A stretch of DNA of 64,000 bases from Acuticoccus sp. MNP-M23 (GCF_031195445.1 NZ_CP133480.1:4022501-4086500), one strand, 5' to 3'. Shown: positions 9,057 to 16,803, counted from the stretch's first letter. The notes: generated by a model not told the origin, from the sequence alone. Numbers and translations are program-made.

Positions 9057-9686
9057 ATGCGTAATGAAATCGGGCTGTTCGGGGCGGTGCTGAGCGCCGG
9101 ATTGATGCTGGGCGGCAACGCGCTGGCGCAGACGGCAGGCGGCGGCCAACAGGCGCCGGTGCGCGCCGAGGTGGTGCAGGTGGCGCCCGGCCAGCCGGCC
9201 TCTGCCGCCGTGGTGGTGACGGAGCCGGGGATCCGTGCGGTGGATGTGGCGCCTTCCGACCCTGCGTCCAATGACGCGCGCCGCATCTTCATCGACACGG
9301 GTGTGTCCGACGTCCGGGTCAACGACCTTCTGACGCAGGTGACCATGAACCGGTCGGAGCTGAGCCCGTGCCCCTCCAACGATTATATCTATGAGCGGGC
9401 GCGGCCCAAGTGGCTGTACCAGACCGGGCGGCTTATGGTCGCCATGGAGGAGGGCGCGACAGTGCGCGTTTCCTTCTCCTGCATCGAGGGTCTGCAGAGC
9501 ATCAACGCCGTCCAGTTCCTGTCACTCCCGGGCGAGCGGGTGGCGCAGGTCATGCCGGTGCGGGCCGATTCGCTGGAAGCGTTCGCGAACCGGCAGCGCA
9601 ATGTGCCGAGCCTTGCCGCGCCCACGGGCACCAACACTGCCGGCCAGTCCGCGCAACAGCGCGCACGCGGCGTTCCGCTGCCCTGA
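9057..9686 (+). CDS. Hypothetical exported protein
   Basis: A 209-residue protein I do not recognise. The first 25 residues form a signal peptide (MRNEIGLFGAVLSAGLML.., then ALAQT). The mature part is Ala/Gln/Val-rich to about residue 60, then has a folded-looking segment with two cysteines (SPCPSND and SFSCIEG) that could form a disulfide in the periplasm, and ends in a Pro/Thr/Gln-rich tail. Start ATG 9057 with GGAG 8 bases upstream is preferred over TTG 9027. It stands alone, converging with the Lrp-type gene. Function unknown. Confidence 0.7.
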   Translation: MRNEIGLFGAVLSAGLMLGGNALAQTAGGGQQAPVRAEVVQVAPGQPASAAVVVTEPGIRAVDVAPSDPASNDARRIFIDTGVSDVRVNDLLTQVTMNRSELSPCPSNDYIYERARPKWLYQTGRLMVAMEEGATVRVSFSCIEGLQSINAVQFLSLPGERVAQVMPVRADSLEAFANRQRNVPSLAAPTGTNTAGQSAQQRARGVPLP

Positions 9687-9729
9687 TCGGGCAGCGCTGC
9701 GCGCCCGGCAGCAAATGGCCGGTGTGCGG

Positions 9730-9966
9730 TCAGAAGGCCTTGAAGGTGATGATGGTCTTGGTGTCGAGGATACCGGGCAGCGTCTGCACCTTTTCCTGCA
9801 CGAAGTGGCCGATGTCGTTGTCACGCTCGACATAGAATTTGACCAGCAGGTCGTAGTCGCCTGCGGTGGAGTAGATCTCCGAGGCGATCTCCGCGTCGGC
9901 CAGGGCGTTGGCCACATCGTAGGCGCGGCCAAGCTGCGCTTTGATCAGCACGAAAAACGGCGTCAT
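9730..9966 (-). CDS. Stand-alone Lrp/AsnC ligand-binding (RAM) domain protein
   Basis: A 78-residue protein made only of the effector-binding domain of Lrp/AsnC regulators, without the helix-turn-helix. Typical features: an opening FFVLIKAQLG strand, a helix (AYDVANALADAE), IYSTAGDYDLLVKFYV, and the closing LPGILDTKTIITFKAF. Such proteins form oligomers and may bind amino acids or modulate full-length Lrp proteins; no regulator gene adjoins it. The start at 9966 is set by the family's usual N-terminus; the open frame extends to 10029 but that part is Arg-rich and unlike the domain. It diverges from the thiamine operon. Confidence 0.8.
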   Translation of the reverse strand: MTPFFVLIKAQLGRAYDVANALADAEIASEIYSTAGDYDLLVKFYVERDNDIGHFVQEKVQTLPGILDTKTIITFKAF

Positions 9967-10104
9967 CACATCCTCCATACGCCGCTGCGGGCTTCGGCCT
10001 CTTTTGTGCCACCGGCGCCGATAGCACAAGGGTTGGCGTGCGCGGTATGGACCGGTTTGCGGATCTGTCTTGCGCCACGAGCGCGCGATCCCTAATTACC
10101 CACC

Positions 10105-10187
10105 ATCCAAGGGGGCGCCTTCGGGCTGAGAGGCATCGTGCCGACCCCTCGCACCTGATCCGGGTCATGCCGGCGGAGGAATTGGAT
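10105..10187 (+). promoter_or_regulatory. TPP riboswitch (THI element)
   Basis: The conserved core of the thiamine pyrophosphate aptamer is clear: GGGGGCGCC, then GGGCTGAGAGG at 10122-10132, and CACCTGATCCGGGTCATGCC at about 10152-10171. The closing P1 helix is ATCCAA at 10105-10110 with TTGGAT at 10182-10187. A ribosome binding site, GGAGGA at 10175-10180, lies inside the 3' side of the aptamer, so TPP binding should hide it and block translation. It precedes thiM-thiE-thiD, as expected for feedback by the pathway's end product. Confidence 0.93.
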
Positions 10188-10238
10188 TTGCAACGCCTGC
10201 TGCGCTCGCGCGCCACCCCAGCCGAACCGCGCCAATGA
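10188..10238 (+). CDS. Putative 16-codon leader ORF between riboswitch and thiM
   Basis: TTG at 10188 sits 7 bases after the riboswitch-embedded GGAGGA and opens a 16-residue frame (LQRLLRSRATPAEPRQ) whose TGA overlaps the thiM ATG as ATGA. thiM has no ribosome binding site of its own, so a short translated leader that hands ribosomes to thiM would explain the layout. The alternative is that thiM starts at a rare codon in its own frame (ATT at 10181 is the nearest); no ATG, GTG or TTG fits there. The peptide itself probably has no function. This is inference from spacing. Confidence 0.4.
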   Translation: MQRLLRSRATPAEPRQ

Positions 10239-10981
10239 GCGCGCCCGCTACCGTCAGCGTGCCAGCCGATGCCCACGCCCTGCGTGAGGCGGCCGGCGCC
10301 GCGCTGGACCGGATGCTTTCCCGCCGCCCGCGCGTTCACGCCATGCTGTCGCCCGTGGCGCAGCCCCTGGCCGCCAACATTGCCGCGGCGCTGGGGATCG
10401 ACGTGTCCATGTCCCACGACCCCGTGGATGCACCGCAGATGGTCGCCCGGTCGCACAGCGCATTGATCAACCTTGGCATGCTCGATCCGGTCCGCCGCGA
10501 AGGTGCCGCAAAAGCTGTCCTCACCGGAACACCGTTCGTGCTTGATCCGGTGAAGATCGACCGCGCCAGCGAGCGTTTCGCCTTTGCGCAGAAGCTCATT
10601 CAGGCTGGCCCCTCTGTGATCAAGGGCAACCGCGCGGAAATGGCGGCCCTTGGCGCCATCGCCGACGATTTTGTCACCGTCACCACCGGCGCGCAGGACC
10701 TCGTCAGGGACGGGCGCCGGTGCGCGACGCTCCACAACGGCACGCCGATGCTGGACCGCGTCATCGCCACCGGCTGCGCTGCCGGCCTGCTGGTGGCGGC
10801 CATGGTTGCGGTGGAGACCGACCCCTTCGTGGCGGCAACGGCGGGCGCCGGGCTGATGGCCTTCGCCGGCGAGCTTGCCGCCGACGGCTCGCACGGCCCC
10901 GGCAGTTTTGCCGTCTCGCTGATCGACCACCTTGCCGCGCTGGACGGTGCGGCGCTCACCAAAGGCCTCCGGATAGACTGA
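10235..10981 (+). CDS. thiM: Hydroxyethylthiazole kinase
   Basis: Salvage kinase phosphorylating 4-methyl-5-(2-hydroxyethyl)thiazole for thiamine synthesis. Recognisable parts: HAMLSPVAQPLAANIAAALG (family NxxxxxxxxN region), SHSALINLGMLD, FVLDPVKI, SVIKGNRAEMAAL and the ATP/active-site loop ATGCAAGLL with the conserved cysteine. At 248 residues it is a little shorter than most ThiM. ATG 10235 overlaps the leader stop and lacks a Shine-Dalgarno sequence. The stop TGA shares one base with the thiE ATG. Expression should be repressed by TPP through the upstream riboswitch. Confidence 0.88.
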   Translation: MSAPATVSVPADAHALREAAGAALDRMLSRRPRVHAMLSPVAQPLAANIAAALGIDVSMSHDPVDAPQMVARSHSALINLGMLDPVRREGAAKAVLTGTPFVLDPVKIDRASERFAFAQKLIQAGPSVIKGNRAEMAALGAIADDFVTVTTGAQDLVRDGRRCATLHNGTPMLDRVIATGCAAGLLVAAMVAVETDPFVAATAGAGLMAFAGELAADGSHGPGSFAVSLIDHLAALDGAALTKGLRID

Positions 10982-11604
10982 TGCTTGATCCCAGTGTGTA
11001 CCTCGTCATGGGCCCGGATGTGGCCGACCCCGTGGCGCTTGCCCGCAAGGCGGTGGCCGGAGGCGTCAGCCTGATCCAGTGGCGCGACAAGACCGGCAGC
11101 ACGGCCGAACAGGTGGCGCTGGTGCGCGCGCTGGTGGCGGCTGTCCCCGTGCCTGTGCTGGTGAACGACCGGGCCGACGTGGCGCTGATTGCCGGGGCAG
11201 CGGGCGTTCACGTCGGTCACGGCGATCTCACGCCGGGGGAGGCCCGCCGCATTGTGGGCGACGAGGCCATCGTCGGCCTCACCATCCACACCATGGCGGA
11301 GGCTGAGGCGGCGCTCCGTCAGCCCATCGACTATGGCTCGGTCGGCGGCGTCTTCGAAACGCACAGCAAGGTGAACCCCAACCCGCCCATCGGCATCGAC
11401 GGGTTTGCCGCCATTGCGGCCTATCTCAAGGCCGAACGTGCCATGAAGGTGGTCGCCATCGCCGGCATCGATGCCGAGCGTGCCGCGCTGCTCCGCGCCG
11501 CCGGGGCAGACGGTGTGGCGGTCATGAGTGCGATCACCAGGGCGGCGGACCCGGCGCAGGCGGCCCGCACCCTCGCCACGGTATTTGCGGAGAAGGCGGC
11601 GTGA
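10981..11604 (+). CDS. thiE: Thiamine phosphate synthase
   Basis: Joins hydroxymethylpyrimidine diphosphate and thiazole phosphate to thiamine phosphate; a TIM-barrel protein of 207 residues. Motifs: SLIQWRDKT (substrate pyrophosphate site), VLVNDRADVAL, GVHVGHGDL, GLTIHTMAEA, and a phosphate-binding GVAVMSAI near the end. The loop GGVFETHSKVNPNPPIG replaces the more common P-x-TxTK sequence, a modest divergence. ATG 10981 overlaps the thiM stop by one base (TGATG), and its stop overlaps the thiD start by four, so the operon is tightly coupled. Confidence 0.92.
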   Translation: MLDPSVYLVMGPDVADPVALARKAVAGGVSLIQWRDKTGSTAEQVALVRALVAAVPVPVLVNDRADVALIAGAAGVHVGHGDLTPGEARRIVGDEAIVGLTIHTMAEAEAALRQPIDYGSVGGVFETHSKVNPNPPIGIDGFAAIAAYLKAERAMKVVAIAGIDAERAALLRAAGADGVAVMSAITRAADPAQAARTLATVFAEKAA

Positions 11605-12392
11605 TTGCGCTGACGATCGCCGGATCTGATTCGGGCGGTGGCGCCGGCATTCAGGCGGACCTGAAGACCATGAGCGCGCTTGGCGTTTACGGCGCCAGCG
11701 TGATCACGGCAATAACGGCGCAGAACACCCGCGGCGTGACGGCAGTGCACGGCATTCCGGCCGACATTGTCACCGCGCAGCTGGATGCCGTGCTGTCGGA
11801 CCTCGACGTGAAGGCGATCAAGATCGGCATGGTGGGCGACCGCGCGGTGATCAGCGCCATCGCCCGCGCCCTTGCAGGCAGCCGGATCCCCATCGTGCTC
11901 GACCCGGTGATGATCGCCACCTCCGGCGACCGGCTGATCGGGGAAGGGGCGGAGAAGGCGCTCTTCAGCGAACTTTTGCCGCTCGCGACGCTGGTGACGC
12001 CCAACGTGCCGGAGGCCGGCGTTCTTCTCAATGCCAAGAGCGCGGTAGACGTCCCGCAGATGCGTGAGCAGGCCCGTGAGCTGGCGGCCCTCGGTCCGGC
12101 CATTCTGCTCAAGGGCGGACACCTGACGACCGGCGATGCCACCGATGTATTCTTCCACGAAGGGCGCCCGGAACTCTTGAGTGCGGCGCGGATCGCATCG
12201 CCCAACACCCACGGGACGGGGTGTACGCTGTCGAGCGCCGTGACCGCATTCCTTGCCCGCGGCATGGCGCTGCGTGCCGCAGTGCACGCGGCGAAGGAAT
12301 ATATTTCTGCCGCCATTGCAGCGTCCGACCAGCTCCAGATCGGCAGCGGACACGGGCCTGTCCATCATTTTCATGCCGTCTGGCCGCGTTAG
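11601..12392 (+). CDS. thiD: Hydroxymethylpyrimidine/phosphomethylpyrimidine kinase
   Basis: Phosphorylates hydroxymethylpyrimidine twice to the diphosphate used by ThiE. The ribokinase-fold signatures are clear: TIAGSDSGGGAGIQADLKTM at the N-terminus, KIGMVGD, VLDPVMIATSGD, LVTPNVPEAGVLL, ILLKGGH and the C-terminal anion hole NTHGTGCTLSSAV with the catalytic region. Length 263 aa is typical. GTG 11601 overlaps the thiE stop (GTGA). With ThiM and ThiE it gives a complete salvage route from the two precursor moieties; no de novo genes (thiC, thiG) lie nearby. Confidence 0.95.
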   Translation: MIALTIAGSDSGGGAGIQADLKTMSALGVYGASVITAITAQNTRGVTAVHGIPADIVTAQLDAVLSDLDVKAIKIGMVGDRAVISAIARALAGSRIPIVLDPVMIATSGDRLIGEGAEKALFSELLPLATLVTPNVPEAGVLLNAKSAVDVPQMREQARELAALGPAILLKGGHLTTGDATDVFFHEGRPELLSAARIASPNTHGTGCTLSSAVTAFLARGMALRAAVHAAKEYISAAIAASDQLQIGSGHGPVHHFHAVWPR

Positions 12393-12441
12393 GGATCGTT
12401 GCCGGGGCGTAAAATTACCTGCTCATTCGGGTACCCGAACC

Positions 12442-12467
12442 GGAACCTCCACCTTCTGGGCGACGTT
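12442..12467 (+). promoter_or_regulatory. EcfG-type general stress promoter (perfect match)
   Basis: GGAAC at 12442-12446 and CGTT at 12464-12467 are 17 bases apart, exactly the GGAAC-N16/17-CGTT consensus of alphaproteobacterial EcfG sigma factors. Transcription should begin near 12474, just ahead of the 24-aa peptide gene and the envelope-protein operon. The cognate ecfG gene is in this window at 36413-36949. Confidence 0.75.
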
Positions 12468-12507
12468 CAGCCACCAGAATACGCATCTATCGCGATAGGA
12501 GACGACG

Positions 12508-12582
12508 TTGAATAGCTTGATTTATCTTGTGGGCCTTGTGGTTGTTGTTCTTTTCATTCTCAGCATTCTAGGCCTCGCGTAA
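12508..12582 (+). CDS. 24-residue hydrophobic membrane peptide
   Basis: TTG at 12508 follows AGGAGA (12497-12502) by 5 bases and opens a 25-codon frame ending at TAA 12582. The peptide is a single membrane helix: a short polar start (LNS), then IYLVGLVVVVLFILSILGLA. Very small one-helix proteins of this look are found in rhizobial genomes; I do not know an assigned function. It lies 34 bases downstream of the expected start of a general stress promoter and 44 bases before the YqjD-like gene, so it is probably the first gene of that operon. Confidence 0.65.
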   Translation: MNSLIYLVGLVVVVLFILSILGLA

Positions 12583-12626
12583 CCGTATTACGGCGAATCT
12601 AAAATCCTCGAGGAGGGGTTAGATCA

Positions 12627-13199
12627 ATGTCCACCAAACAACAGATCGATCGCGAAGCAGCATCCGCCAAGGATAAGCTTAATGAGGCTTCCGACGAAAT
12701 AAAGAATCAGGCTCGGTCCGCGGTCGATGAAGCGCAGCGCGCTGCGACCAATTATGCCGAAGACGGCAAGAACGTTGCCGCTGGAAGCCTCACCGACTTT
12801 GCCAAGGCTGTGCGCAGCGCGTCTGACGAACTGTCCAGCCGCGACCAGGGCATGGCAGCACGTTTCGTGACCGAAGCGGCTGACGGGCTGGAGCGCGTTG
12901 CAAATTCCGTTTCCGGAACGTCAGTGGAAGAGATGGCGGGTTCCGTCACCGATTTCGCCCGCCGCAATCCCGGTCCGTTCCTTGTCGGCACCGTTCTGGC
13001 TGGCGTCGCGCTCGGCCGGTTCGTGAAGGCGTCGTCGGAGCGCTCCCATGATGCGCCGAGCCACGCCGGCCCTGCGGGCACGCCCTACCGCCCCACCGGC
13101 ACTGCACCGGCCGCATCGCCAGTCCGTCCGGCATCGTCCGCACCGGCGGGCAGCACGGTTGGCACGCCGACGCGTCCCAACGTCAAAACCACCAGCTAA
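12627..13199 (+). CDS. YqjD/ElaB-like envelope protein
   Basis: A 190-residue protein. The N-terminal 120 residues are heptad-like and charged (KDKLNEASDEIKNQARSAVDEA..), probably coiled coil. The segment RRNPGPFLVGTVLAGVALGRFVKAS (about 110-134) resembles the single C-terminal membrane anchor of the YqjD/ElaB group, which binds membranes and ribosomes in E. coli. A Pro/Thr/Ser/Ala-rich tail follows. Start ATG 12627 has GAGGAGG about 9 bases upstream. It is 14 bases before the holin-like gene. Placement behind an EcfG promoter suggests a stress-induced membrane protein; the assignment to YqjD/ElaB rests on architecture rather than strong motifs. Confidence 0.65.
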   Translation: MSTKQQIDREAASAKDKLNEASDEIKNQARSAVDEAQRAATNYAEDGKNVAAGSLTDFAKAVRSASDELSSRDQGMAARFVTEAADGLERVANSVSGTSVEEMAGSVTDFARRNPGPFLVGTVLAGVALGRFVKASSERSHDAPSHAGPAGTPYRPTGTAPAASPVRPASSAPAGSTVGTPTRPNVKTTS

Positions 13200-13213
13200 G
13201 GGGCCCCGCTTGC

Positions 13214-13663
13214 ATGACCAATATTCCTAACCCTCCGCATGATCCTGCTGCGCGGATGGCCGCTGGCCTCTCGCTGCCGGAACTCGCGCAGAAGCTCTTC
13301 CGTGATGTGACAGATCTCTTCCGCAAGGAAGGCGAGCTGATCCGCTCGGAAATGAACGACAAGGTCAGCCAGCTGCAGGTCGGCGTCGGCAAGCTCGCGG
13401 CTGGTGCCGTTGTGCTTCTGGTGTCGCTCATCGTCCTTTCGGACGCGCTTGTGGTCGCGGTTGCCGAACTGATCGGCACTGTCGAGCCCAGCACCGACAA
13501 CACCGGCTGGGCGGCCCTCATTGTTGGCGGCATCTTTGCCGCAGTCGGCGCATTCTTGATCCGCAGCGGATCCAGTGACCTGACGCCTGAAAACCTGACG
13601 CCGGACCGCACTGCAATGCAGGTGCGCCGCGACGGCGAACTTGCCAAGGAGCAGATCCGATGA
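13214..13663 (+). CDS. Holin-like YqjE/Holin-X family membrane protein
   Basis: A 149-residue protein with the build of the 'phage holin family/YqjE' group: an amphipathic N-terminal region (LPELAQKLFRDVTDLFRKEGELIRSEM), then two membrane helices at about 57-80 and 95-115 separated by a short loop, and a polar C-terminus. Despite the name there is no phage context here; members typically accompany YqjD-like and DUF3618 genes, as they do in this operon. Its stop overlaps the next start by four bases. A role in envelope stress is likely, mechanism unknown. Confidence 0.78.
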   Translation: MTNIPNPPHDPAARMAAGLSLPELAQKLFRDVTDLFRKEGELIRSEMNDKVSQLQVGVGKLAAGAVVLLVSLIVLSDALVVAVAELIGTVEPSTDNTGWAALIVGGIFAAVGAFLIRSGSSDLTPENLTPDRTAMQVRRDGELAKEQIR

Positions 13664-14847
13664 CTGAACGGTCCACGACCCAGATCGAACGCGAGGTCGA
13701 GGCCCAGCGCTACGAGGTCGAGGAAACCCTCGACGCACTGCGCAACAAGCTCTCGGCTGGCCAGATGCTCGACACCCTTTCCCGCTCGTTCACGACCGCA
13801 GGCGGGCAGGGCGGCGAGTTCTTCAACAATCTTGGCCGTCAGGTGAAGGAAAACCCGCTGCCGATCGCCATCACCGGCATCGGCCTGGCGTGGCTCCTGA
13901 TGGGCCAGAACCAGAAGCAGACCCCGCCTGCGCTTCCGGCGCCTCGCCGCACGTATCCGCCGCAGTTCACGGCCTACGACCGTGCGCGCTATGCGGCCGA
14001 CGAGACCAGCCACGGTGCCGAGTATGCCGTGAACCGGCTTCGCGGCGGCTATTATGACGTGAAGGCGGAAGCCCGCAATTCTGCCCATGCCGCTTATGAC
14101 CACGCCCGCTACGCTGCGGACGAGGCCAAGCACGGCGCAGAATATGCCGTCGGCCAGATGAAGGCAGGCGCTTACGCGGTGCAGGACGGCGCATCCAATG
14201 CCGCCGGCCGGGTCTACGACAAGGCGCGGCTTGCTGCCGACGAGACCAAGCACGGCGCCAAGTACGTGGGCGACCAGATGAAGGCCGGCGCTTACGCCGT
14301 GAAGGATTCTGCGTCTTCCGCAGCCGATGCGATGTACGACCGGGCGCGCATTGCGGCCGACGAAGTGTCCCACGGCGCTGCGTATGTGAGCGATCAGCTG
14401 AAGAGCGGCGCCTATGCCGTGTCCGACGCAGCGCACAGCGCATACGAAAGCGCCCGCGACACTGCGTATGACGCCGCGGACACCGCCGGTGTCTACGGCC
14501 GCCGCGCACAGCGCACTGTGGTCGATTTCGTCAAGGAAGAGCCGCTGATCGCTGGTGCCGTCGGTCTTGCGCTTGGCGCCGCACTCGGCGCGATCATGCC
14601 GGCCACCCGTCAGGAAGACGAGTTGATCGGCCCGTACCGCGACCGTGCCCGCGATGAGGCGATCGACTACGCCTCCGCGCAGGCCGACAAGGCGAGCCAC
14701 GTTGCCGAGGAGTCCTTCAAGGCTGCCGAGGCCAAGGCCCACGAAGAAGGCCTGATCCCGGAAGAGGGCGACAAGACGGTTGCCGAAAAGGCCGAGGATG
14801 TCGTCAAGGCGGCCAAGACGAAGGCCCGCGAAGAAGCCAAATCCTGA
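13660..14847 (+). CDS. DUF3618 protein with four 40-residue repeats
   Basis: A 395-residue protein. Residues 1-90 match the DUF3618 pattern: TQIEREVEAQRYEVEETLDALRNKLS, then FTTAGGQGGEFFNNLGRQVKENPLPIAITGIGLAWLLMG with one membrane helix. Residues about 106-261 are four tandem repeats built on Y-D-x-A-R-x-A-A-D-E-x-x-H-G-A-x-Y, spaced by 40 residues, Ala/Tyr/Lys-rich and helical, resembling LEA-like or apolipoprotein-like amphipathic repeats. A second hydrophobic helix (LIAGAVGLALGAALGAIMP) and a charged tail follow. It is last in the operon, before a strong terminator. It may tether or coat the membrane under stress; function not established. Confidence 0.75.
   Translation: MTERSTTQIEREVEAQRYEVEETLDALRNKLSAGQMLDTLSRSFTTAGGQGGEFFNNLGRQVKENPLPIAITGIGLAWLLMGQNQKQTPPALPAPRRTYPPQFTAYDRARYAADETSHGAEYAVNRLRGGYYDVKAEARNSAHAAYDHARYAADEAKHGAEYAVGQMKAGAYAVQDGASNAAGRVYDKARLAADETKHGAKYVGDQMKAGAYAVKDSASSAADAMYDRARIAADEVSHGAAYVSDQLKSGAYAVSDAAHSAYESARDTAYDAADTAGVYGRRAQRTVVDFVKEEPLIAGAVGLALGAALGAIMPATRQEDELIGPYRDRARDEAIDYASAQADKASHVAEESFKAAEAKAHEEGLIPEEGDKTVAEKAEDVVKAAKTKAREEAKS
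13975..14442 (+). repeat. Tandem 120-bp coding repeats in the DUF3618 gene
   Basis: Repeat units begin at the TAC/TAT-GAC codon pair at 13975, 14095, 14215 and 14335, exactly 120 bases apart; the fourth is cut to about 108 bases and runs into a shorter related stretch (YESARDTAYDAAD). Units differ at many third positions, so the array is old rather than a recent slippage product. Confidence 0.85.
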
Positions 14848-14873
14848 AGCCAACGCTTCAAGGCAAGACGAAG

Positions 14874-14901
14874 AAGGGCGCCCTTGTGGCGCCCTTTTTT
14901 T
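14874..14901 (+). terminator. Rho-independent terminator of the stress operon
   Basis: AAGGGCGCC at 14874-14882 pairs perfectly with GGCGCCCTT at 14888-14896 around a CTTGT loop, and the T-run continues to 14901. It closes the operon 27 bases after the DUF3618 stop. Confidence 0.92.
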
Positions 14902-14932
14902 GTGCCAGCTCATATTTTGGACGCCAACCGAC

Positions 14933-14957
14933 GGAACTTCACCGCGAGTTGTGCGTC
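14933..14957 (+). promoter_or_regulatory. Weak EcfG-like promoter before the MscS gene
   Basis: GGAAC at 14933-14937, 16 bases, then CGTC at 14954-14957: one mismatch to the EcfG -10 element with acceptable spacing. It lies 95 bases before the MscS start and after the preceding terminator. One mismatch makes this tentative. Confidence 0.3.
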
Positions 14958-15051
14958 GGTTTCACATGACGCTGCGTTGAACGATTCTTTCGTTGGCGTA
15001 GCCGGCGACGCGGCAGCTTCAACACCGTTGCTGCCAAAGGCGGGAGAAATC

Positions 15052-16803
15052 GTGACGATGAGATGGACCAGAATTTTGGCGGCGTTGGTCGCATCAGTCT
15101 GCCTTTGGGGCGGCGGTGCGCTGGCGCAGGGGAGCGGACCGGACGTCTTCAAGGTGGACGCGCTCAATGCAGGCCTGCCGGCGCCGCCGCAGGGGCTGGA
15201 CCGCACGACGCCGCAGTCCACCCTTGAGGCCTTCCTCCGGGCCAATGGCCGGACCGACTATCGCACCGCCGCCTATCTTCTTGATCTCGCCGACATACCG
15301 GACGCCGAGCAGGCCGCGCGCGGCCCGGAACTCGCCCGCAAGCTCGGCCTCGTCATTGAACGCAAGATCCCGCTCGACCTGGCTGCGATCCCGGACCGGC
15401 CGGACGGGATGGAAACGATGGGCACCAGCCGCGAGCCGATGGTCGGCGAGCCGCGCAAGAGCATCAGCCTCGGACAGCTCGATCTGGAGCGCTGGCCGGT
15501 CTCCGTGCGCATCAACCGTGTCCAGGCGGGGGATGACGCGTCCCCGGTGTGGGTGTTCTCCCGCCAGAGCGTCGAGCACATCGACGCGCTGTTCAAGCGC
15601 TACGGCCCGACACCGCTTGAAAAGGCAATGCCCGGCGCCCTGCGGACCGATGCCTTCTGGGGGCTGATGTGGTGGGAGGTGATCGCCATCCCGCTGATTT
15701 TCGCCGCCACGGTGCTGATCGGCTACATCTTCTACCGCCTCTTCGGGATTGTGGAGCGGCGCGTGCCGTTCGGGCCTGTGGAGGATGTGGTGCGCCTGCT
15801 GAAGCTGCCCATCATCCTCATCATCCTTGCCGCCTTTGTGCAGGTGGTGGTGATGAAGACGTTCGTGTTCTCCGCAGGGGCCGACACGTCGGTGAGCACG
15901 GTCTTCTGGCTTCTGATCCTTGTGGCGCTCGTGGTGGGCGTATCGCGGGTGATGGACGCCATCATCGACAACACGTCGGACAGGTACCTCGAGCGCATCG
16001 ACAAGCCCGAGAACACCCGCGCGCGCATGTGGTACACCAATCTTTCGGCGGCCAAGCGCATCGGCATCATTATCGTCCTGGTGGTCGGCGTTGCGATCGC
16101 ATTCTCGTCGTTGCGTCTGTTCTCCAGCTTCGGACTCAGCCTGCTGGTGTCGGCTGGTGTCGCCACGGCCGTGTTGGGCCTTGCCGCACAGACGGTGCTC
16201 GGCAACATCTTCGCCTCGCTGCAGCTCGCGATCGCCCAGCCCATCCGGATCGGCGATTCGGTTTTGTATGACGGGCAGTGGGCGCATGTGGAGAAGATCA
16301 ACTACACCTTCGTCCAGCTTCGCACGTGGGACCAGAAGCGCTTCATCGTCCCGGTCAAGAATTTCATTTCCAACGCTTTCGAGAACTGGACGATGGAAGA
16401 GCCGGAGATGATCAAGCCGGTGGAGCTGAAGCTCGACCACCGGGTCGACGTGGAGTTTCTGCGCCGGGAGTTCCGCAAGATGGCGGAGGAGGACGAGGAT
16501 TTCGTCGATCACGCCGACCCGAAGGTGCAGGTGATCAGTCAGGACGAGGACGGCATCATGCTGCGCTTCTACTGCACCGCCGCCGACCCGAGCACTGCCT
16601 GGGACCTGCACTGCCGCATCCGCGAGCGGCTGATGGCCGTTGTGCGCACGCTGGACGAGCCCTCCGGCCTGCCCCGCACCCGGATTGCCTACGTGTCGAA
16701 CACGGTGGACAGCGATGCCGCCGGGCCGCGCACCGACACCGGCAAGCCCAATCCCGACACCGGCGAGCCCGGCGAAAAGACGGTGGAACAAGCGGCGCAG
16801 TGA
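15052..16803 (+). CDS. MscS-family mechanosensitive ion channel
   Basis: A 583-residue inner-membrane channel expected to open under membrane tension during osmotic downshock. A signal peptide (residues 1-25, ending ALAQ) precedes a periplasmic domain of about 180 residues (LDRTTPQSTLEAFLRANGR..). Then come membrane helices from about residue 200 and the MscS core: LSLLVSAGVATAVLGLAAQTVLGNIFASLQLA is the pore-lining helix, followed by the QPIRIGDSV beta domain and a Lys/Pro-rich polar tail. Start GTG 15052 is 5 bases after GGGAG; ATG 15058 two codons on is equally possible. An upstream open extension to 14884 overlaps the terminator and is not coding. Confidence 0.9.
   Translation: MTMRWTRILAALVASVCLWGGGALAQGSGPDVFKVDALNAGLPAPPQGLDRTTPQSTLEAFLRANGRTDYRTAAYLLDLADIPDAEQAARGPELARKLGLVIERKIPLDLAAIPDRPDGMETMGTSREPMVGEPRKSISLGQLDLERWPVSVRINRVQAGDDASPVWVFSRQSVEHIDALFKRYGPTPLEKAMPGALRTDAFWGLMWWEVIAIPLIFAATVLIGYIFYRLFGIVERRVPFGPVEDVVRLLKLPIILIILAAFVQVVVMKTFVFSAGADTSVSTVFWLLILVALVVGVSRVMDAIIDNTSDRYLERIDKPENTRARMWYTNLSAAKRIGIIIVLVVGVAIAFSSLRLFSSFGLSLLVSAGVATAVLGLAAQTVLGNIFASLQLAIAQPIRIGDSVLYDGQWAHVEKINYTFVQLRTWDQKRFIVPVKNFISNAFENWTMEEPEMIKPVELKLDHRVDVEFLRREFRKMAEEDEDFVDHADPKVQVISQDEDGIMLRFYCTAADPSTAWDLHCRIRERLMAVVRTLDEPSGLPRTRIAYVSNTVDSDAAGPRTDTGKPNPDTGEPGEKTVEQAAQ

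Noticed and set aside
13214-13663. Phage origin suggested by the holin-like gene
   Set aside because: No other phage gene, attachment site or composition change is present, and this family accompanies YqjD-like and DUF3618 genes on chromosomes.
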